DNA of 64,000 bases from Frigoribacterium sp. MEB024 (lineage in GTDB: Bacteria; Actinomycetota; Actinomycetes; Actinomycetales; Microbacteriaceae), in NCBI RefSeq assembly GCF_000878135.1, contig NZ_JXQZ01000099.1:1-64000 (forward strand), written 5' to 3'. Below are positions 1-9,132 of the stretch, piece after piece. Position 1 is the first letter of the stretch; each line of letters starts with the position of its first letter. The notes below the pieces were generated by a model that saw nothing but the letters and a program-made list of their open reading frames with translations, was not told where the DNA came from and searched no databases. Both the position numbers and the translations under genes were made by a program.

Positions 1-83
1 CAGGGTTCGCCACCGCACCCGAAAAGGATTGGAACGCATCTACTTCGTTACCCCGCCGTGACCTTCACCCCTCCCGATCTGGC

Positions 84-1022
84 TCATCCGGCGAGGAACT
101 CGTCGGTGTCCGCGGCGATGCGGGTCGCCTGCGTGTGGTGCAGGTAGTGGTCTCCCTCGAGCGCGACGACCTGGCCGCGGACCACGCTCGCGGCCTGGTT
201 CTCGTGCAACTCGAGCCAGCCGCCGGCGTCGGGGTCGGCGTCGTCCTGCGCGACGAAGAGGAGGACGGGAAGGTCCGCCGGGAACGTCCGTCCGCTGACC
301 GACGCGAAGTTGCTCGCGGTGTGGTCCATCTCGTCGAGCAGGGTCGGAGCGGTCGAGTTCTTCGTGGTGAGGAAGCGCATCTGCTGTTTCGTGCCCTCGT
401 CGTACGGCAGCCCCGCGTAGGCGTCGCCGGCGAGAGCGCTCGCCACGCGGAGCACACCGAGGCTGCGAAGCAAGGCCGTCCCGTCGGTCGGCACGGGGTC
501 CTCCGCGCCGGGCTGGTCGGGGACGCTGCTGTCGATCCCGATGAACGCGGTGACCTCGCTCGCGAAGAGCCGGCTGTATTCGAGGGCGTAGACGCCCGAG
601 ATCGAGTGCCCCATGAGCGCGTAGCGGTCGATGCCCAACTGGCCCAGCGCCTCGTGCACCTCGCCCGCGATGTTCTCTGCCGTCCGGGGTGAGTCGGTCT
701 GGTCGCTCAGCCCGGAGCCGAACGGCTCGACGGCGACGACGCGATGGGTGTCGTCGAGCTCGGAGACGAGCGGCCCGAAGTCCAGGCCGGGTGCCGCCGT
801 GCCGAGGCCCGGCAGCAGGACGATCGTGTCCGCTCCGGACCCGCTGATGACGACGTTCATCTCTTTCCCGTCCACGGGCACGAGCTCGCCGTACGGCGTG
901 ATGGCGGCCAGCTCCGACCTCGTGGCGACCAGGTCGACGATCGACGTCGTCGTCAGCGTCAGGACGGGCACGGCCACGAGGGCGCCGACGGTCCACAGGG
1001 TCACCTTCAGGGATGTCCGCAC
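84..1022 (-). CDS. membrane-anchored alpha/beta hydrolase
   Basis: 312-aa alpha/beta-hydrolase fold protein. A hydrophobic N-terminal segment (about residues 5-30) looks like a signal anchor, so the enzyme probably faces the outside. The oxyanion-loop region VLLPGLGT and the nucleophile elbow GHSISG are visible, with a late GDHYLHH giving the catalytic His. The GTG start is chosen because GGAGAGAGGAC lies just upstream; the reading frame extends further but with low-quality sequence. Substrate unknown; a lipase, esterase or peptidase role is possible. Confidence 0.8.
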   Translation of the reverse strand: MRTSLKVTLWTVGALVAVPVLTLTTTSIVDLVATRSELAAITPYGELVPVDGKEMNVVISGSGADTIVLLPGLGTAAPGLDFGPLVSELDDTHRVVAVEPFGSGLSDQTDSPRTAENIAGEVHEALGQLGIDRYALMGHSISGVYALEYSRLFASEVTAFIGIDSSVPDQPGAEDPVPTDGTALLRSLGVLRVASALAGDAYAGLPYDEGTKQQMRFLTTKNSTAPTLLDEMDHTASNFASVSGRTFPADLPVLLFVAQDDADPDAGGWLELHENQAASVVRGQVVALEGDHYLHHTQATRIAADTDEFLAG

Positions 1023-1187
1023 GAGGTCCTCTCTCCGGGCGTTCGAGTCGGGTCCGAACGCTCCTCCGGAAGCACACCAGAGGGCGACGTCCTCGAGAAG
1101 TGCCGAGGCGTCACCACATCCCGTGACGGATGTCATCGACGGTCCTCTTCTCCCTCGCGGGTCGTCGCTCTCCGTTACTTTCGTGGG

Positions 1188-1859
1188 GTGATTGACTCCC
1201 GTGGCTCTCGTTCCCCCGACGGTCGTGGACGGACGGGTCTCGACTTGACCGGCCGCGATCTGACCCGCAACCCCGACGTCGTGGTCCGGGACGTCGAGGT
1301 GACCTCGGACGGGTGGCACGTGCTCCGCCGCACCACCTTCGACGTGAGGGGTCGTGACGGGCGGTGGTCGACCCAGCAGCGCGAGACGTACGACCGCGGC
1401 AACGGGGCGACGATCCTCCTGTTCGACCCGCATCGGGGCACGGTCCTCCTGACTCGGCAGTTCCGGTTCCCCGCCTACGTCAACGACCATCCCGACGGCA
1501 TGCTGATCGAGACCGCCGCCGGCCTGCTCGACGAGGACGACCCCGAGACCGCGATCCGCCGCGAGGCGCAGGAGGAGACGGGCGTCGAGGTCGGTGACCT
1601 GATCCACGTCTTCGACGCCTACATGAGCCCGGGCTCGGTCACCGAGCGGGTGCACTTCTACGCCGCCCCCTACTCTGCGGCGGATCGCACCGGTGACGGG
1701 GGTGGTGTCGAGGAGGAAGGGGAGGACATCGAGGTGATCGAGCTGCCGATCCGGGACGCGCTCGACATGATCACCGACGGGCGCATCGTGGACGGCAAGA
1801 CGATCATGCTGCTCCAGTGGGCCGCCCTGAACCCGGGCCGACTCGCCTTCCCGTCCTGA
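1188..1859 (+). CDS. nudK: NudK-type GDP-mannose / ADP-sugar pyrophosphatase (Nudix)
   Basis: 223-aa Nudix hydrolase. The Nudix box lies at about residues 112-133 (GLLDEDDPE then RREAQEETGV). Downstream, YMSPGSVTE, GGGVEEEGEDIEV and DGKTIMLLQ closely match the NudK subfamily, which cleaves GDP-mannose and related nucleoside-diphosphate sugars to a sugar phosphate plus nucleotide. The N-terminal ~25 residues are not part of the family core. The GTG start lies 6 nt after TACTTT, a plausible -10 box, so the message may be leaderless. It is divergent from the preceding hydrolase. Confidence 0.85.
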   Translation: MIDSRGSRSPDGRGRTGLDLTGRDLTRNPDVVVRDVEVTSDGWHVLRRTTFDVRGRDGRWSTQQRETYDRGNGATILLFDPHRGTVLLTRQFRFPAYVNDHPDGMLIETAAGLLDEDDPETAIRREAQEETGVEVGDLIHVFDAYMSPGSVTERVHFYAAPYSAADRTGDGGGVEEEGEDIEVIELPIRDALDMITDGRIVDGKTIMLLQWAALNPGRLAFPS

Positions 1860-1883
1860 GCGGGTGGCCGCGGGTGGTCCGGA

Positions 1884-2744
1884 TCACGTCTTCGGGAGCC
1901 ACTCCCGGATCGTGGCCGCGACCAGATCGAGGTGTGACTCGAGCAGGAAGTGTCCACCGTCGACGAGCTCGACGCGAGCGTCCGGGGCGTCGCGGGTGAA
2001 GGCACCCGCACCGGCGGCATCGAAGATCTCGTCGTTGCGGCCCCAGATCGCGAGGACCGGGACGCGGGAGGCGCGGAGCCAGGAGTGAACGGCGGGGTAC
2101 AGGGCGCGGTTGGTGGCGTAGTCGCGGAAGAGTGCCAGTTGGACGTCGTCCTGTCCCGGCCGGGCGAGGAGCGCGAGGTCGTGTTCCCAGGCATCGGGGT
2201 CGACGGATGTGGGGTCCGGCACGCCGTGGGTGTACTGCCATTCGACCGCCTCGCGGCCCAGGGCGGGTCGGAGCGCGTCGCGCGTCTCGGACGTCCGTTC
2301 GGCGGCGTCGGCCCAGATCGGGTCCCAGAAACTCGGCACGAAGCCTTCTCCGTACGCGTTGCCGTTCTGCGAGACGACAGCGGTGACCGCATCGGGCTCG
2401 GCCAGCGCGAGGCGCCACCCGACGGGGGCGCCGTAGTCCTGCACGTAGATCGCGTACCGCGCGACGCCGATGGTCGACAGGAAACGACCGGTCACCCGCG
2501 CCAGGGCCTCGAAGGTGTACTCGAACTCGTCGACCGACGGAGCGGAGGAGCGGCCGAAACCGATGTGGTCGGGGGCGATGACGCGGTACCGGTCGGCCAG
2601 AGCGGGGATGAGGTGGCGGAACATGTGCGAGCTCGTGGGGTAGCCGTGGAGGAGGACGAGAACGGGCGCGTCGGCGGGGCCGGCATCGCGGTAGAAGACG
2701 TCGAGCCCGTCGACAGAGGCGGTGCGGTGGTGGACGGTGACCAT
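1884..2744 (-). CDS. alpha/beta hydrolase, haloalkane dehalogenase / epoxide hydrolase-like
   Basis: 286-aa alpha/beta hydrolase. The motif HGYPTSS supplies the oxyanion region. The nucleophile elbow reads VQDYGAP, with Asp rather than Ser as nucleophile, as in haloalkane dehalogenases and epoxide hydrolases. WGRNDEIF and GGHFLLE supply the acid and His. AAAGGGG precedes the ATG. The gene is divergent from a CGNR zinc-finger gene across an unusually A/T-rich 85-bp gap, so the neighbour may regulate it; this is inference from position only. Confidence 0.8.
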   Translation of the reverse strand: MVTVHHRTASVDGLDVFYRDAGPADAPVLVLLHGYPTSSHMFRHLIPALADRYRVIAPDHIGFGRSSAPSVDEFEYTFEALARVTGRFLSTIGVARYAIYVQDYGAPVGWRLALAEPDAVTAVVSQNGNAYGEGFVPSFWDPIWADAAERTSETRDALRPALGREAVEWQYTHGVPDPTSVDPDAWEHDLALLARPGQDDVQLALFRDYATNRALYPAVHSWLRASRVPVLAIWGRNDEIFDAAGAGAFTRDAPDARVELVDGGHFLLESHLDLVAATIREWLPKT

Positions 2745-2829
2745 GTCTAACCCCTTTGGATTGTTTTAGTGGTTATCCCGACGGTAGCATGGTCGAGATG
2801 CGCCGGACGGTGCGAGAGAGCAGGGAGAC

Positions 2830-3327
2830 GTGTTTCGCGACGAAGAGCTGCTCCTGGCCGTGCTGAACAGCGCACCGGTGGTCGACGGCGTCCCGACGGA
2901 CGCCCTCGAGGGCGCGGCAGGGCGAGATCTGGTGCGGACCTGGGGTGGCACGGGCTCATCGGGCGAGGTCGCCCAGCTCAGGCGCGTGCGAGAGGCCCTG
3001 CACGCCGTCGTCCGCGGTGGCGACGACGGGGCCGTCGCCGAGCTCGCCGACGTCATGGACCGGACCGTGCAGATCCCGCGGACGACCCGGGACGGCGTCG
3101 TCTGGGAACTCCGGGTGCCCGGCGACGACCGACTCGCGGTCGCAGCCGTGTCGGCGTGGTCGAGCGTGACCTCGACGCTGCCCGGGCGCCTCCGTGCCTG
3201 CGCGAACGACGAGTGCAACCTGTTCCTGGTGGACCACAGCCGTCCCGGCACGGCGAAGTGGTGCTCCATGGCGACTTGCGGCAACCGGATGAAGGCGCGG
3301 GCCCACGCACGCCGCGCGAAGGACTGA
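2830..3327 (+). CDS. CGNR zinc-finger / ABATE-domain protein, putative regulator
   Basis: 165-aa protein with an N-terminal ABATE-like stress region and a C-terminal CGNR zinc finger: the four metal-binding cysteines fall in CANDECN and CSMATCGNR, followed by a basic tail. Family members are presumed DNA-binding transcriptional regulators, but few have been tested. The GTG start has AGGGAG 5 nt upstream. It is divergently arranged with the Asp-nucleophile hydrolase, the usual layout for a local regulator and its target. Confidence 0.8.
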   Translation: MFRDEELLLAVLNSAPVVDGVPTDALEGAAGRDLVRTWGGTGSSGEVAQLRRVREALHAVVRGGDDGAVAELADVMDRTVQIPRTTRDGVVWELRVPGDDRLAVAAVSAWSSVTSTLPGRLRACANDECNLFLVDHSRPGTAKWCSMATCGNRMKARAHARRAKD

Positions 3328-3412
3328 GCGTGCCTCCTGAGGGCTGCGCGCGTAGCGTCGCCCCGGTGGATGCACCGGCCCTCGGCGCATCCCTCGATCG
3401 AGGGAGCGCGTC

Positions 3413-4300
3413 GTGAAGGTCGTCATCACGGGATCACGGGGCAAGGTCGGCCGTGCCGCCGTCGGGCGGTTCGTCGAGGCCGGGCACGACGTCCTCGGCG
3501 TCGACCTCGTCCGGCCCGTCTTCGACACGGGCGTCGACGAACCCGGCCGCTACGTGATGGGCGACCTGACCGACGCGGGGACCGCCTTCTCGGTGGTGGC
3601 AGGGGCCGACGTCGTCGTCCACGTCGCGGCCATCCCGCAGCCCACCGCGAACCCGGCCCACGTCGTGTTCCACACCAACCTGATGTCCACCTTCAACCTG
3701 GTCGAGGCGGCCGTGCGGTTCGGCGTGCCCCGCTTCGTCAACGTGTCGAGCGAGAGCATCGTGGGCAACTTCTTCCCCGAACGGCCCTTCCTGCCCGACT
3801 ACGTGCCGGTCGACGAGGAGCACCCCCTCCACCCGCAGGACCCCTACGCCCTCTCGAAGGCGTTCGGCGAGCAGCTGATGGACGCCGCCGTCCGGCGTTC
3901 CGACCTGCGCGCGATCTCGATCCGCCCGAGCACTGTCCACGACGACGGCAACTACGAGGCCAACCTCGGCCCTCAGGTGCGCGAGGCTGATCCCGAGAGT
4001 GCGAACTTCGGCAGCTACGTCGACGCCGACGACCTCGCCGACGCGCTCCTGCTGGCCGCCGAGTCCGACCTGCCGGGTCACGAGGTCTTCTACATCGCCG
4101 CAGCCGACAACGCCGGCGGCCACGACGTCGCCGCCACCCTCCGAGAGCACCACGGCGACCGCATCGAACTGCGCGAGCTCGACCGGGTCGACGCGTCGGG
4201 CATCTCGACCGCCAAGGCGGCCCGCATGCTCGGCTGGAGGGCGAAGCGCTCCTGGCGGGACCACCTCGACACCGAGGGTCACGCCCTGCCGAAGGCCTGA
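3413..4300 (+). CDS. NAD-dependent epimerase/dehydratase (extended SDR)
   Basis: 295-aa extended short-chain dehydrogenase. The N-terminal dinucleotide motif is GSRGKVG (residues 7-13). The catalytic pair is YALSK, with a serine in NVSSES. It resembles UDP-glucose 4-epimerase-like and uronate dehydrogenase-like proteins, but the substrate cannot be read from sequence. The GTG start has GAGGGAG 8 nt upstream. It converges with the next hydrolase gene. Confidence 0.82.
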   Translation: MKVVITGSRGKVGRAAVGRFVEAGHDVLGVDLVRPVFDTGVDEPGRYVMGDLTDAGTAFSVVAGADVVVHVAAIPQPTANPAHVVFHTNLMSTFNLVEAAVRFGVPRFVNVSSESIVGNFFPERPFLPDYVPVDEEHPLHPQDPYALSKAFGEQLMDAAVRRSDLRAISIRPSTVHDDGNYEANLGPQVREADPESANFGSYVDADDLADALLLAAESDLPGHEVFYIAAADNAGGHDVAATLREHHGDRIELRELDRVDASGISTAKAARMLGWRAKRSWRDHLDTEGHALPKA

Positions 4301-4313
4301 CCGCCGACGAGCG

Positions 4314-5045
4314 TCAGAGCAGCTCGGCCAGCAGCGCGAAGGTGCGGTCGGGTGCCTCGAGCTGCATGTCGTGGTGGACGCCCGGCAGGCGGCGGATCTG
4401 CCAGCCGGCCCGCTGGTAGCCCGACACGAGACGCTCGGGCAGGACGGCGGAGGAGTCGTCGGACAGCACGATGACCGAGGGCACCGTGGGCTCCGTCGTC
4501 GCGACGGGGTGGAAGGCGACGTCGCGGAACACGCCCACCGCCATGCCCGAGTCGAACCGGGCGTGGGCCTGATCCAAGGAGGCGCGGGTCGCGTCGTCGT
4601 ACCCGGCGCGCAGTCGCGCGCTCTTCCGCGCCTGGGCGAGGGCCGCGACACCCATCGTCACGGTGGGGGCGGCCCAGAAGAGCCGGCCGGCGAGGCCCGT
4701 CGTCGGCAGGGCGAGGGAGAACCCGGGGTCGAGGTAGACGGCCGTGCGGGGCTGCAGCCGTTCGACGGCGCGGACGAGCGCGGAGCCGCCCAGCGAATGC
4801 CCGACGACACCGTGCAGTCCCTGGGGCAGGGCCGAGGCGACGTCGTCCGCGAACTCGTCGAGCCGGTACGACGACGCCCGGTCGCTCTCACCGTGACCCC
4901 GCAGGTCGAGGGTGGTGACCGTGTACGAACCGGTCGCGACGAACCGGTCGACGATCGGCTTCCAGGTCGCACCGTCGGCGCCGAGCCCGTGGACGAGGGC
5001 GACGTGGCGGTCGCCGTCGCCGATGGTCGTGACATCCAGGTGCAT
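4314..5045 (-). CDS. alpha/beta hydrolase
   Basis: 243-aa serine hydrolase of the alpha/beta fold. HGLGADG is the oxyanion loop, GHSLGG the nucleophile elbow, and GVHHDMQ the late His. Cytosolic, with no signal peptide. The ATG at 5045 is preferred because AGG sits 9 nt upstream; an in-frame ATG at 5054 directly abuts that AGG. A copy of the GGAGGCGCGG motif falls inside this gene near 4578. Substrate unknown. Confidence 0.8.
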   Translation of the reverse strand: MHLDVTTIGDGDRHVALVHGLGADGATWKPIVDRFVATGSYTVTTLDLRGHGESDRASSYRLDEFADDVASALPQGLHGVVGHSLGGSALVRAVERLQPRTAVYLDPGFSLALPTTGLAGRLFWAAPTVTMGVAALAQARKSARLRAGYDDATRASLDQAHARFDSGMAVGVFRDVAFHPVATTEPTVPSVIVLSDDSSAVLPERLVSGYQRAGWQIRRLPGVHHDMQLEAPDRTFALLAELL

Positions 5046-5121
5046 GACGACCATCCTGCCTGTCACCATGGGGCGTACGCCGACCCGACCGAGCCGACGC
5101 ACGCACGAGAAGGGCACGATC

Positions 5122-5562
5122 ATGGCCGACACCGGATTCAGCAAAGAAGAGAAGGCCGCCATGAAGCAGCGCGCCGCCGAGCTCCGGGCCGAGGCGAAGC
5201 GCCAGAAGTTGGCCGACAAGTCGGCCGCCGAGGCGCAGGACGCCGCGGACGCCATCGCGGCCATGACCGACGTCGAACGACCGATCGCCCAGATGGTGCA
5301 CGAGGTCGTCGCCGAGCACGCCCCGAACCTCGCCCCCAAGACCTGGTACGGCTTCCCCGCCTACGCCCGTGAGGACGGCAAGGCCGTCGTTTTCTTCCAA
5401 CCCGGCGCCAAGTTCGGCACTCGCTACTCGACCCTCGGGTTCCAGGACGGTGCCCAGCTGGACGACGGCACCCTCTGGCCGACCTCGTACGCGGTGACCG
5501 GCGCCGACGACGCGACCCGCGCCTCCGTCGCCGCCCTCGTCCGGAAGGCCGCCGGACTCTGA
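5122..5562 (+). CDS. DUF1801 / iron-chaperone-like (YdhG) family protein
   Basis: 146-aa protein. The N-terminal ~50 residues form a charged, alanine-rich helix (KEEKAAMKQRAAELRAEAKR). The C-terminal domain carries the TWYGFPAYA and VVFFQPG motifs of DUF1801, a fold shared with frataxin-like and YdhG proteins. Some relatives are annotated as iron chaperones, but that function is weakly supported. The start is preceded by GAAGGGC. It converges with the next gene with only 4 bp between stops. Confidence 0.75.
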   Translation: MADTGFSKEEKAAMKQRAAELRAEAKRQKLADKSAAEAQDAADAIAAMTDVERPIAQMVHEVVAEHAPNLAPKTWYGFPAYAREDGKAVVFFQPGAKFGTRYSTLGFQDGAQLDDGTLWPTSYAVTGADDATRASVAALVRKAAGL

Positions 5563-5566
5563 CGCG

Positions 5567-5965
5567 TCAGTACGCGTCGGCCGACAGGGCGATCAGCGGG
5601 TAGGCGACCGGCCCGGCGAACGCGAGGAGCACCGCCAGGGTGACGGCGGTGATCGGCAGCCCCATCAGGCGCTGTCGGAGCGCGAGGGACAGCACACCGA
5701 CGACGAGGGTCACGATCGCGAGGACCCAGCACAGCACCGACGCCACCGTCGCGACGCCGAAGGCGTGGATGCCGTACGCCGCCGCCTCGCCGCGGTAGGA
5801 GTGGATCATCGGCTGGAGGACGACGAAGGGGACGACCCCGGTGACGACCGCGAGCACCACCGAGGTGATCGGCAGGACGAGACGGGCGGGGTGAGGTGGC
5901 CGACGGCGAACCGGAGCCGGCGGGGGCGCCGGAGGTGCGGGTGGTGCGACGGGAGGCCGACTCAT
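5567..5965 (-). CDS. small DUF4190-like integral membrane protein
   Basis: 132-aa membrane protein. A proline-rich cytosolic N-terminus (about 27 residues) is followed by three hydrophobic helices at roughly 30-52, 68-90 and 96-120. Proline-rich-plus-TM proteins of this type are common in actinobacteria and lack a known role. The start codon is not backed by a strong ribosome site. Confidence 0.65.
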   Translation of the reverse strand: MSRPPVAPPAPPAPPPAPVRRRPPHPARLVLPITSVVLAVVTGVVPFVVLQPMIHSYRGEAAAYGIHAFGVATVASVLCWVLAIVTLVVGVLSLALRQRLMGLPITAVTLAVLLAFAGPVAYPLIALSADAY

Positions 5966-6042
5966 GCCGCCACCCTAGGCGGACCGATCGGTCGATGCCG
6001 CCGTGACCGTGACCCTCGGCCCGGCGCTATGATCGTCCCCAC

Positions 6043-6134
6043 AACACACGGGAGTCCGGTGAGCCGGGCTGAGAGGAAGCGAACCACGCTTCGACCGTCG
6101 AACCTGATCTGGGTCATGCCAGCGCAGGGAGGAG
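6043..6134 (+). promoter_or_regulatory. TPP riboswitch (THI element)
   Basis: The conserved cores of a thiamine pyrophosphate riboswitch are present: GCTGAGAGG from 6068, ACCTGATCTGGGT from 6102, and the closing GCCAGCGCAGGGAGG up to about 6132. The P1 closing region runs into the AGGGAGGAG ribosome site of the gene starting at 6143, so translational control by TPP is likely. It identifies the downstream operon as thiamine-related. Confidence 0.93.
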
Positions 6135-6142
6135 AAGAACAG

Positions 6143-6805
6143 ATGTCCACGTCCACGCCCGAAAACCGTTCCACGGCGGCTCGCGACAGCTCGACCGGCT
6201 TCACGCCGAAGGCCCCCATCACCCCCACCCGGCGCTGGCGCGTCGTCGACATCGTGATCGCCAGCGTCATCGGCGTCGCCGCCGGCGTCGTGTTCTGGGC
6301 CTGGGGCCTGGCCTACACGCCCATCGACAGCGTCCTGAGCTTCTCGGGCGGCTTCGAGGGCATCCTCAACGGCGGCTGGCTCTTCGCCGGCGTGCTCGGC
6401 GGCATCGTCATCCGGAAGCCCGGCGCCGCCGTCTACACCGAGGTCGTCGCGGCGGTCGTCTCGATGTTGATCGGCACCCAGTGGGGCTTCTCGGTGCTCA
6501 TCTGGGGCATCGTCCAGGGCCTGGGCGCCGAGATCGTGCTCGCGGTCTTCCTCTACAAGTCGTGGCGGATCGGCACGGTGCTGCTCGCCGGTGCCGTCGC
6601 CGGCCTCGCCGTCGGCCTGATGGACACGAGCTTCGCCTCGGCGGCCGCCTACGCCGCCGGGTCGAAGACGATCTACGTCGTGACCTCGGTCGTCTCGGGC
6701 ACCGTCCTCGCCGGTCTGCTCTCGTGGCTCGCCGCCCGCGGCCTCGCCCGCACGGGCGCGCTCTCGCGGTTCGCCTCGGGACGCTCGGCGGACGCCCGGG
6801 TCTAG
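6143..6805 (+). CDS. ykoE: HMP/thiamine ECF transporter S component YkoE
   Basis: 220-aa integral membrane protein with about five to six helices after a polar 35-residue N-terminus. It matches the YkoE family (for example the WGLAYTPID and GGWLFAGVLGG stretches), the substrate-binding S subunit of an energy-coupling-factor importer for thiamine or its pyrimidine precursor HMP. It lies directly behind a TPP riboswitch and ahead of the ATPase and T subunits. Strong ribosome site GGGAGGAG. Confidence 0.93.
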   Translation: MSTSTPENRSTAARDSSTGFTPKAPITPTRRWRVVDIVIASVIGVAAGVVFWAWGLAYTPIDSVLSFSGGFEGILNGGWLFAGVLGGIVIRKPGAAVYTEVVAAVVSMLIGTQWGFSVLIWGIVQGLGAEIVLAVFLYKSWRIGTVLLAGAVAGLAVGLMDTSFASAAAYAAGSKTIYVVTSVVSGTVLAGLLSWLAARGLARTGALSRFASGRSADARV

Positions 6806-6817
6806 GCGCGCCTCCTC

Positions 6818-8341
6818 GTGGTCCTTCCCGTGAGCAGGGCGAGCGGCGGACGGTGGGCGCCGGAGGACGGTGCCCGCGTCACCGCCCGGGGCTGGGGGTG
6901 GCGGCACGCCGGTCGTCGCCGGCCCGCCGTCTCGCAGCTCGACCTCGACGTCGCCCCCGGTGAGCGCGTCCTGCTGCTCGGCGCATCCGGTGCGGGCAAG
7001 TCGACGTTGCTCGCCGGTCTCGCCGGTGTGCTGGGCGGCGACGACGAGGGCGACGAGGCCGGCGACCTGCTCGTCGACGGCCGCGCCCCCGCCGAGCAGC
7101 GCGGACGGATCGGCCTCGTCCTGCAGGACCCCGACTCGCAGGTCGTCCTCGCCCGGGTGGGCGACGACGTCGCGTTCGGGTGCGAGAACCTGGGCGTGCC
7201 CCGCGACGAGATCTGGCGCCGCGTCGGCCACGCCCTCGATGCCGTCGGGCTCGACCTGCCGCTGTCCGCGTCGACCTCCGAGCTGAGCGGCGGCCAGAAG
7301 CAACGGCTCGCGCTCGCCGGGGCCCTCGCCATGCGGCCGGGCCTGCTGCTCCTCGACGAGCCCACGGCCAACCTCGACCCCCGAGGGGTCGTCGAGGTGC
7401 GCGACGCCGTGGCCCGCGTCGTCGCCGACACCGGGGCGACGCTCGTCGTCGTCGAGCACCGGGTGTCGGTCTGGCTGCCCGTCGTCGACCGGGTCGTCGT
7501 GCTCGACGCGGGCGGGGGAGTCCTGGCCGACGGCCGACCCGACGACGTGCTCCGCGCCGAACGCGACCGCCTCGTCGACGCGGGGGTGTGGGTCCCCGGT
7601 GCCGCGCCTCCTGCGCCCGTCCGGTCGCGCACGACCGGTGAGCTGCTGCTGACGGCCGGGGGCCTCGACGTGGGCCACAAGGGGCCCAAGGGTCGCGCGG
7701 TCGCCGCGGGGATCGACCTCACCGTCACCGAGGGGCGTGCCCTCGCGGTGACCGGCACGAACGGCTCGGGCAAGTCGACGCTCGCCCTCACCGTCGCGGG
7801 GCTGCTCGCCCCCGTCGCGGGCGCCCTCGAGGCCACGCCGTCGTTCGCCCACGGTGCCGGCCCGTCTCCGATCCGCTGGAAGCCCCGGCAGCTGCTCACC
7901 CGGGTCGGCACGGTCTTCCAGGACCCGGAGCACCAGTTCCTGACGGCGACCGTCCGCCGCGAGCTGGCGGTGGGTCCGGAGGCGCTGGGCGCGTCCCCGA
8001 GAGAGGTCGCGTCGCGCGTCGACCACCTCCTCGACCGGCTGCGGCTCGACCATCTCGCCGGCGCGAACCCCTTCACGCTCTCGGGTGGTGAGAAACGCCG
8101 ACTCTCGGTCGCGACCGTGCTCGCCTCACGCCCGTCGATGCTCGTGCTCGACGAACCGACCTTCGGGCAGGACGCCCGCACCTGGCGAGAACTCGTGGCC
8201 CTTCTCGCCGAGCTGCTGGACGAGGGCCGGGCGGTCGTCGCCGTGACCCACGACGCCGAGTTCGCGTCGACCCTCGCCGACGACGTGCTCGACCTCAGTG
8301 CCCACGCTCGCCGCACCGACCCCGCCGAGCTGCGCCGATGA
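6818..8341 (+). CDS. ykoD: duplicated ECF transporter ATPase YkoD
   Basis: 507-aa protein with two fused ABC ATPase domains, energising HMP/thiamine import. Domain 1 has Walker A GASGAGKST, signature LSGGQ and Walker B LLLLDEPTANLD. Domain 2 has GTNGSGKST, LSGGE and LVLDEPTFGQD. It overlaps ykoC by 4 nt (ATGA). The GTG at 6818 lacks a good ribosome site; a GTG at 6830 is an alternative. Confidence 0.9.
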   Translation: MVLPVSRASGGRWAPEDGARVTARGWGWRHAGRRRPAVSQLDLDVAPGERVLLLGASGAGKSTLLAGLAGVLGGDDEGDEAGDLLVDGRAPAEQRGRIGLVLQDPDSQVVLARVGDDVAFGCENLGVPRDEIWRRVGHALDAVGLDLPLSASTSELSGGQKQRLALAGALAMRPGLLLLDEPTANLDPRGVVEVRDAVARVVADTGATLVVVEHRVSVWLPVVDRVVVLDAGGGVLADGRPDDVLRAERDRLVDAGVWVPGAAPPAPVRSRTTGELLLTAGGLDVGHKGPKGRAVAAGIDLTVTEGRALAVTGTNGSGKSTLALTVAGLLAPVAGALEATPSFAHGAGPSPIRWKPRQLLTRVGTVFQDPEHQFLTATVRRELAVGPEALGASPREVASRVDHLLDRLRLDHLAGANPFTLSGGEKRRLSVATVLASRPSMLVLDEPTFGQDARTWRELVALLAELLDEGRAVVAVTHDAEFASTLADDVLDLSAHARRTDPAELRR

Positions 8342-9132
8342 GCGTCCTCACCCCGGTCGTGGCGACCGGCGTGGTCGGGCGCGTCAATCCCGTCGCCAAG
8401 CTGCTCGCCGCCGTCGTGCTCGCGATCGCCCTGCTGCTCTCGATCGACTGGGTCTCGGCCGGCACCGCGCTGCTGCTCGAGGCCCTGCTGCTGCCCTTCG
8501 CCGGTCTGTCCGCCCGGCAGCTGCTCGCCCGCACGGCACCGCTCTGGATCGCCGCCCCGACGTCGGTCGTCGCCATCGCCCTCTACGGACGCGACGGCGG
8601 GGCGTCCGTGGTCGAGTGGGGGTTCCTCTCGGTGACCGAAGGGTCGCTGGCCCTCGCCGGGGCGATCGGCCTGCGCATCCTCGCCGTCGGCGTGCCCGGC
8701 ATCGTGCTGTTCGCGACGACCGACCCGACCGACCTCGCCGACGGTCTCGGTCAGGTGTTGCGACTGCCGGCACGCTTCGTGTTGGGGGGCCTCGCCGGGC
8801 TGCGTCTGGTCGGGCTGTTCATGGACGACTGGCGGCAGCTCGCCCTGGCCCGTCGCGCCCGGGGCGTCGCGGACTCGGGCGGGCCGGTCGGGGCGCTGAG
8901 GCGGTTCGGGCAGCAGGCCTTCTCGCTGCTCGTGCTGTCGGTCCGACGCGGCAGCAAGCTCGCCACCGCCATGGAGGCCAAGGGCTTCGGCGGCGACGCC
9001 CCGCGCACCTGGGCTCGTCCGTCGTCGTTCGGACTGCGAGACGGCGTGCTCGTCGCCCTCGGCGTCGTCATCGCCGCCACCTCGGTGACCGCGGCCGTCC
9101 TGGCCTGCACGTGGGAGTTCGTCCTTGCCTGA
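8338..9132 (+). CDS. ykoC: ECF transporter T component YkoC
   Basis: 264-aa transmembrane coupling subunit with about five hydrophobic helices. Two charged coupling motifs, ARRARGV and MEAKGFGG, match the Ala-Arg-Gly-type signatures EcfT proteins use to contact the ATPases. Translationally coupled to ykoD by an ATGA overlap; the last 8 nt overlap the next gene. Confidence 0.9.
   Translation: MSVLTPVVATGVVGRVNPVAKLLAAVVLAIALLLSIDWVSAGTALLLEALLLPFAGLSARQLLARTAPLWIAAPTSVVAIALYGRDGGASVVEWGFLSVTEGSLALAGAIGLRILAVGVPGIVLFATTDPTDLADGLGQVLRLPARFVLGGLAGLRLVGLFMDDWRQLALARRARGVADSGGPVGALRRFGQQAFSLLVLSVRRGSKLATAMEAKGFGGDAPRTWARPSSFGLRDGVLVALGVVIAATSVTAAVLACTWEFVLA

Noticed and set aside
84-1655. 523-residue version of the first hydrolase
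   Set aside because: The extra N-terminus runs antisense through the nudK gene and has no family similarity; the GTG at 1022 has a good ribosome site.
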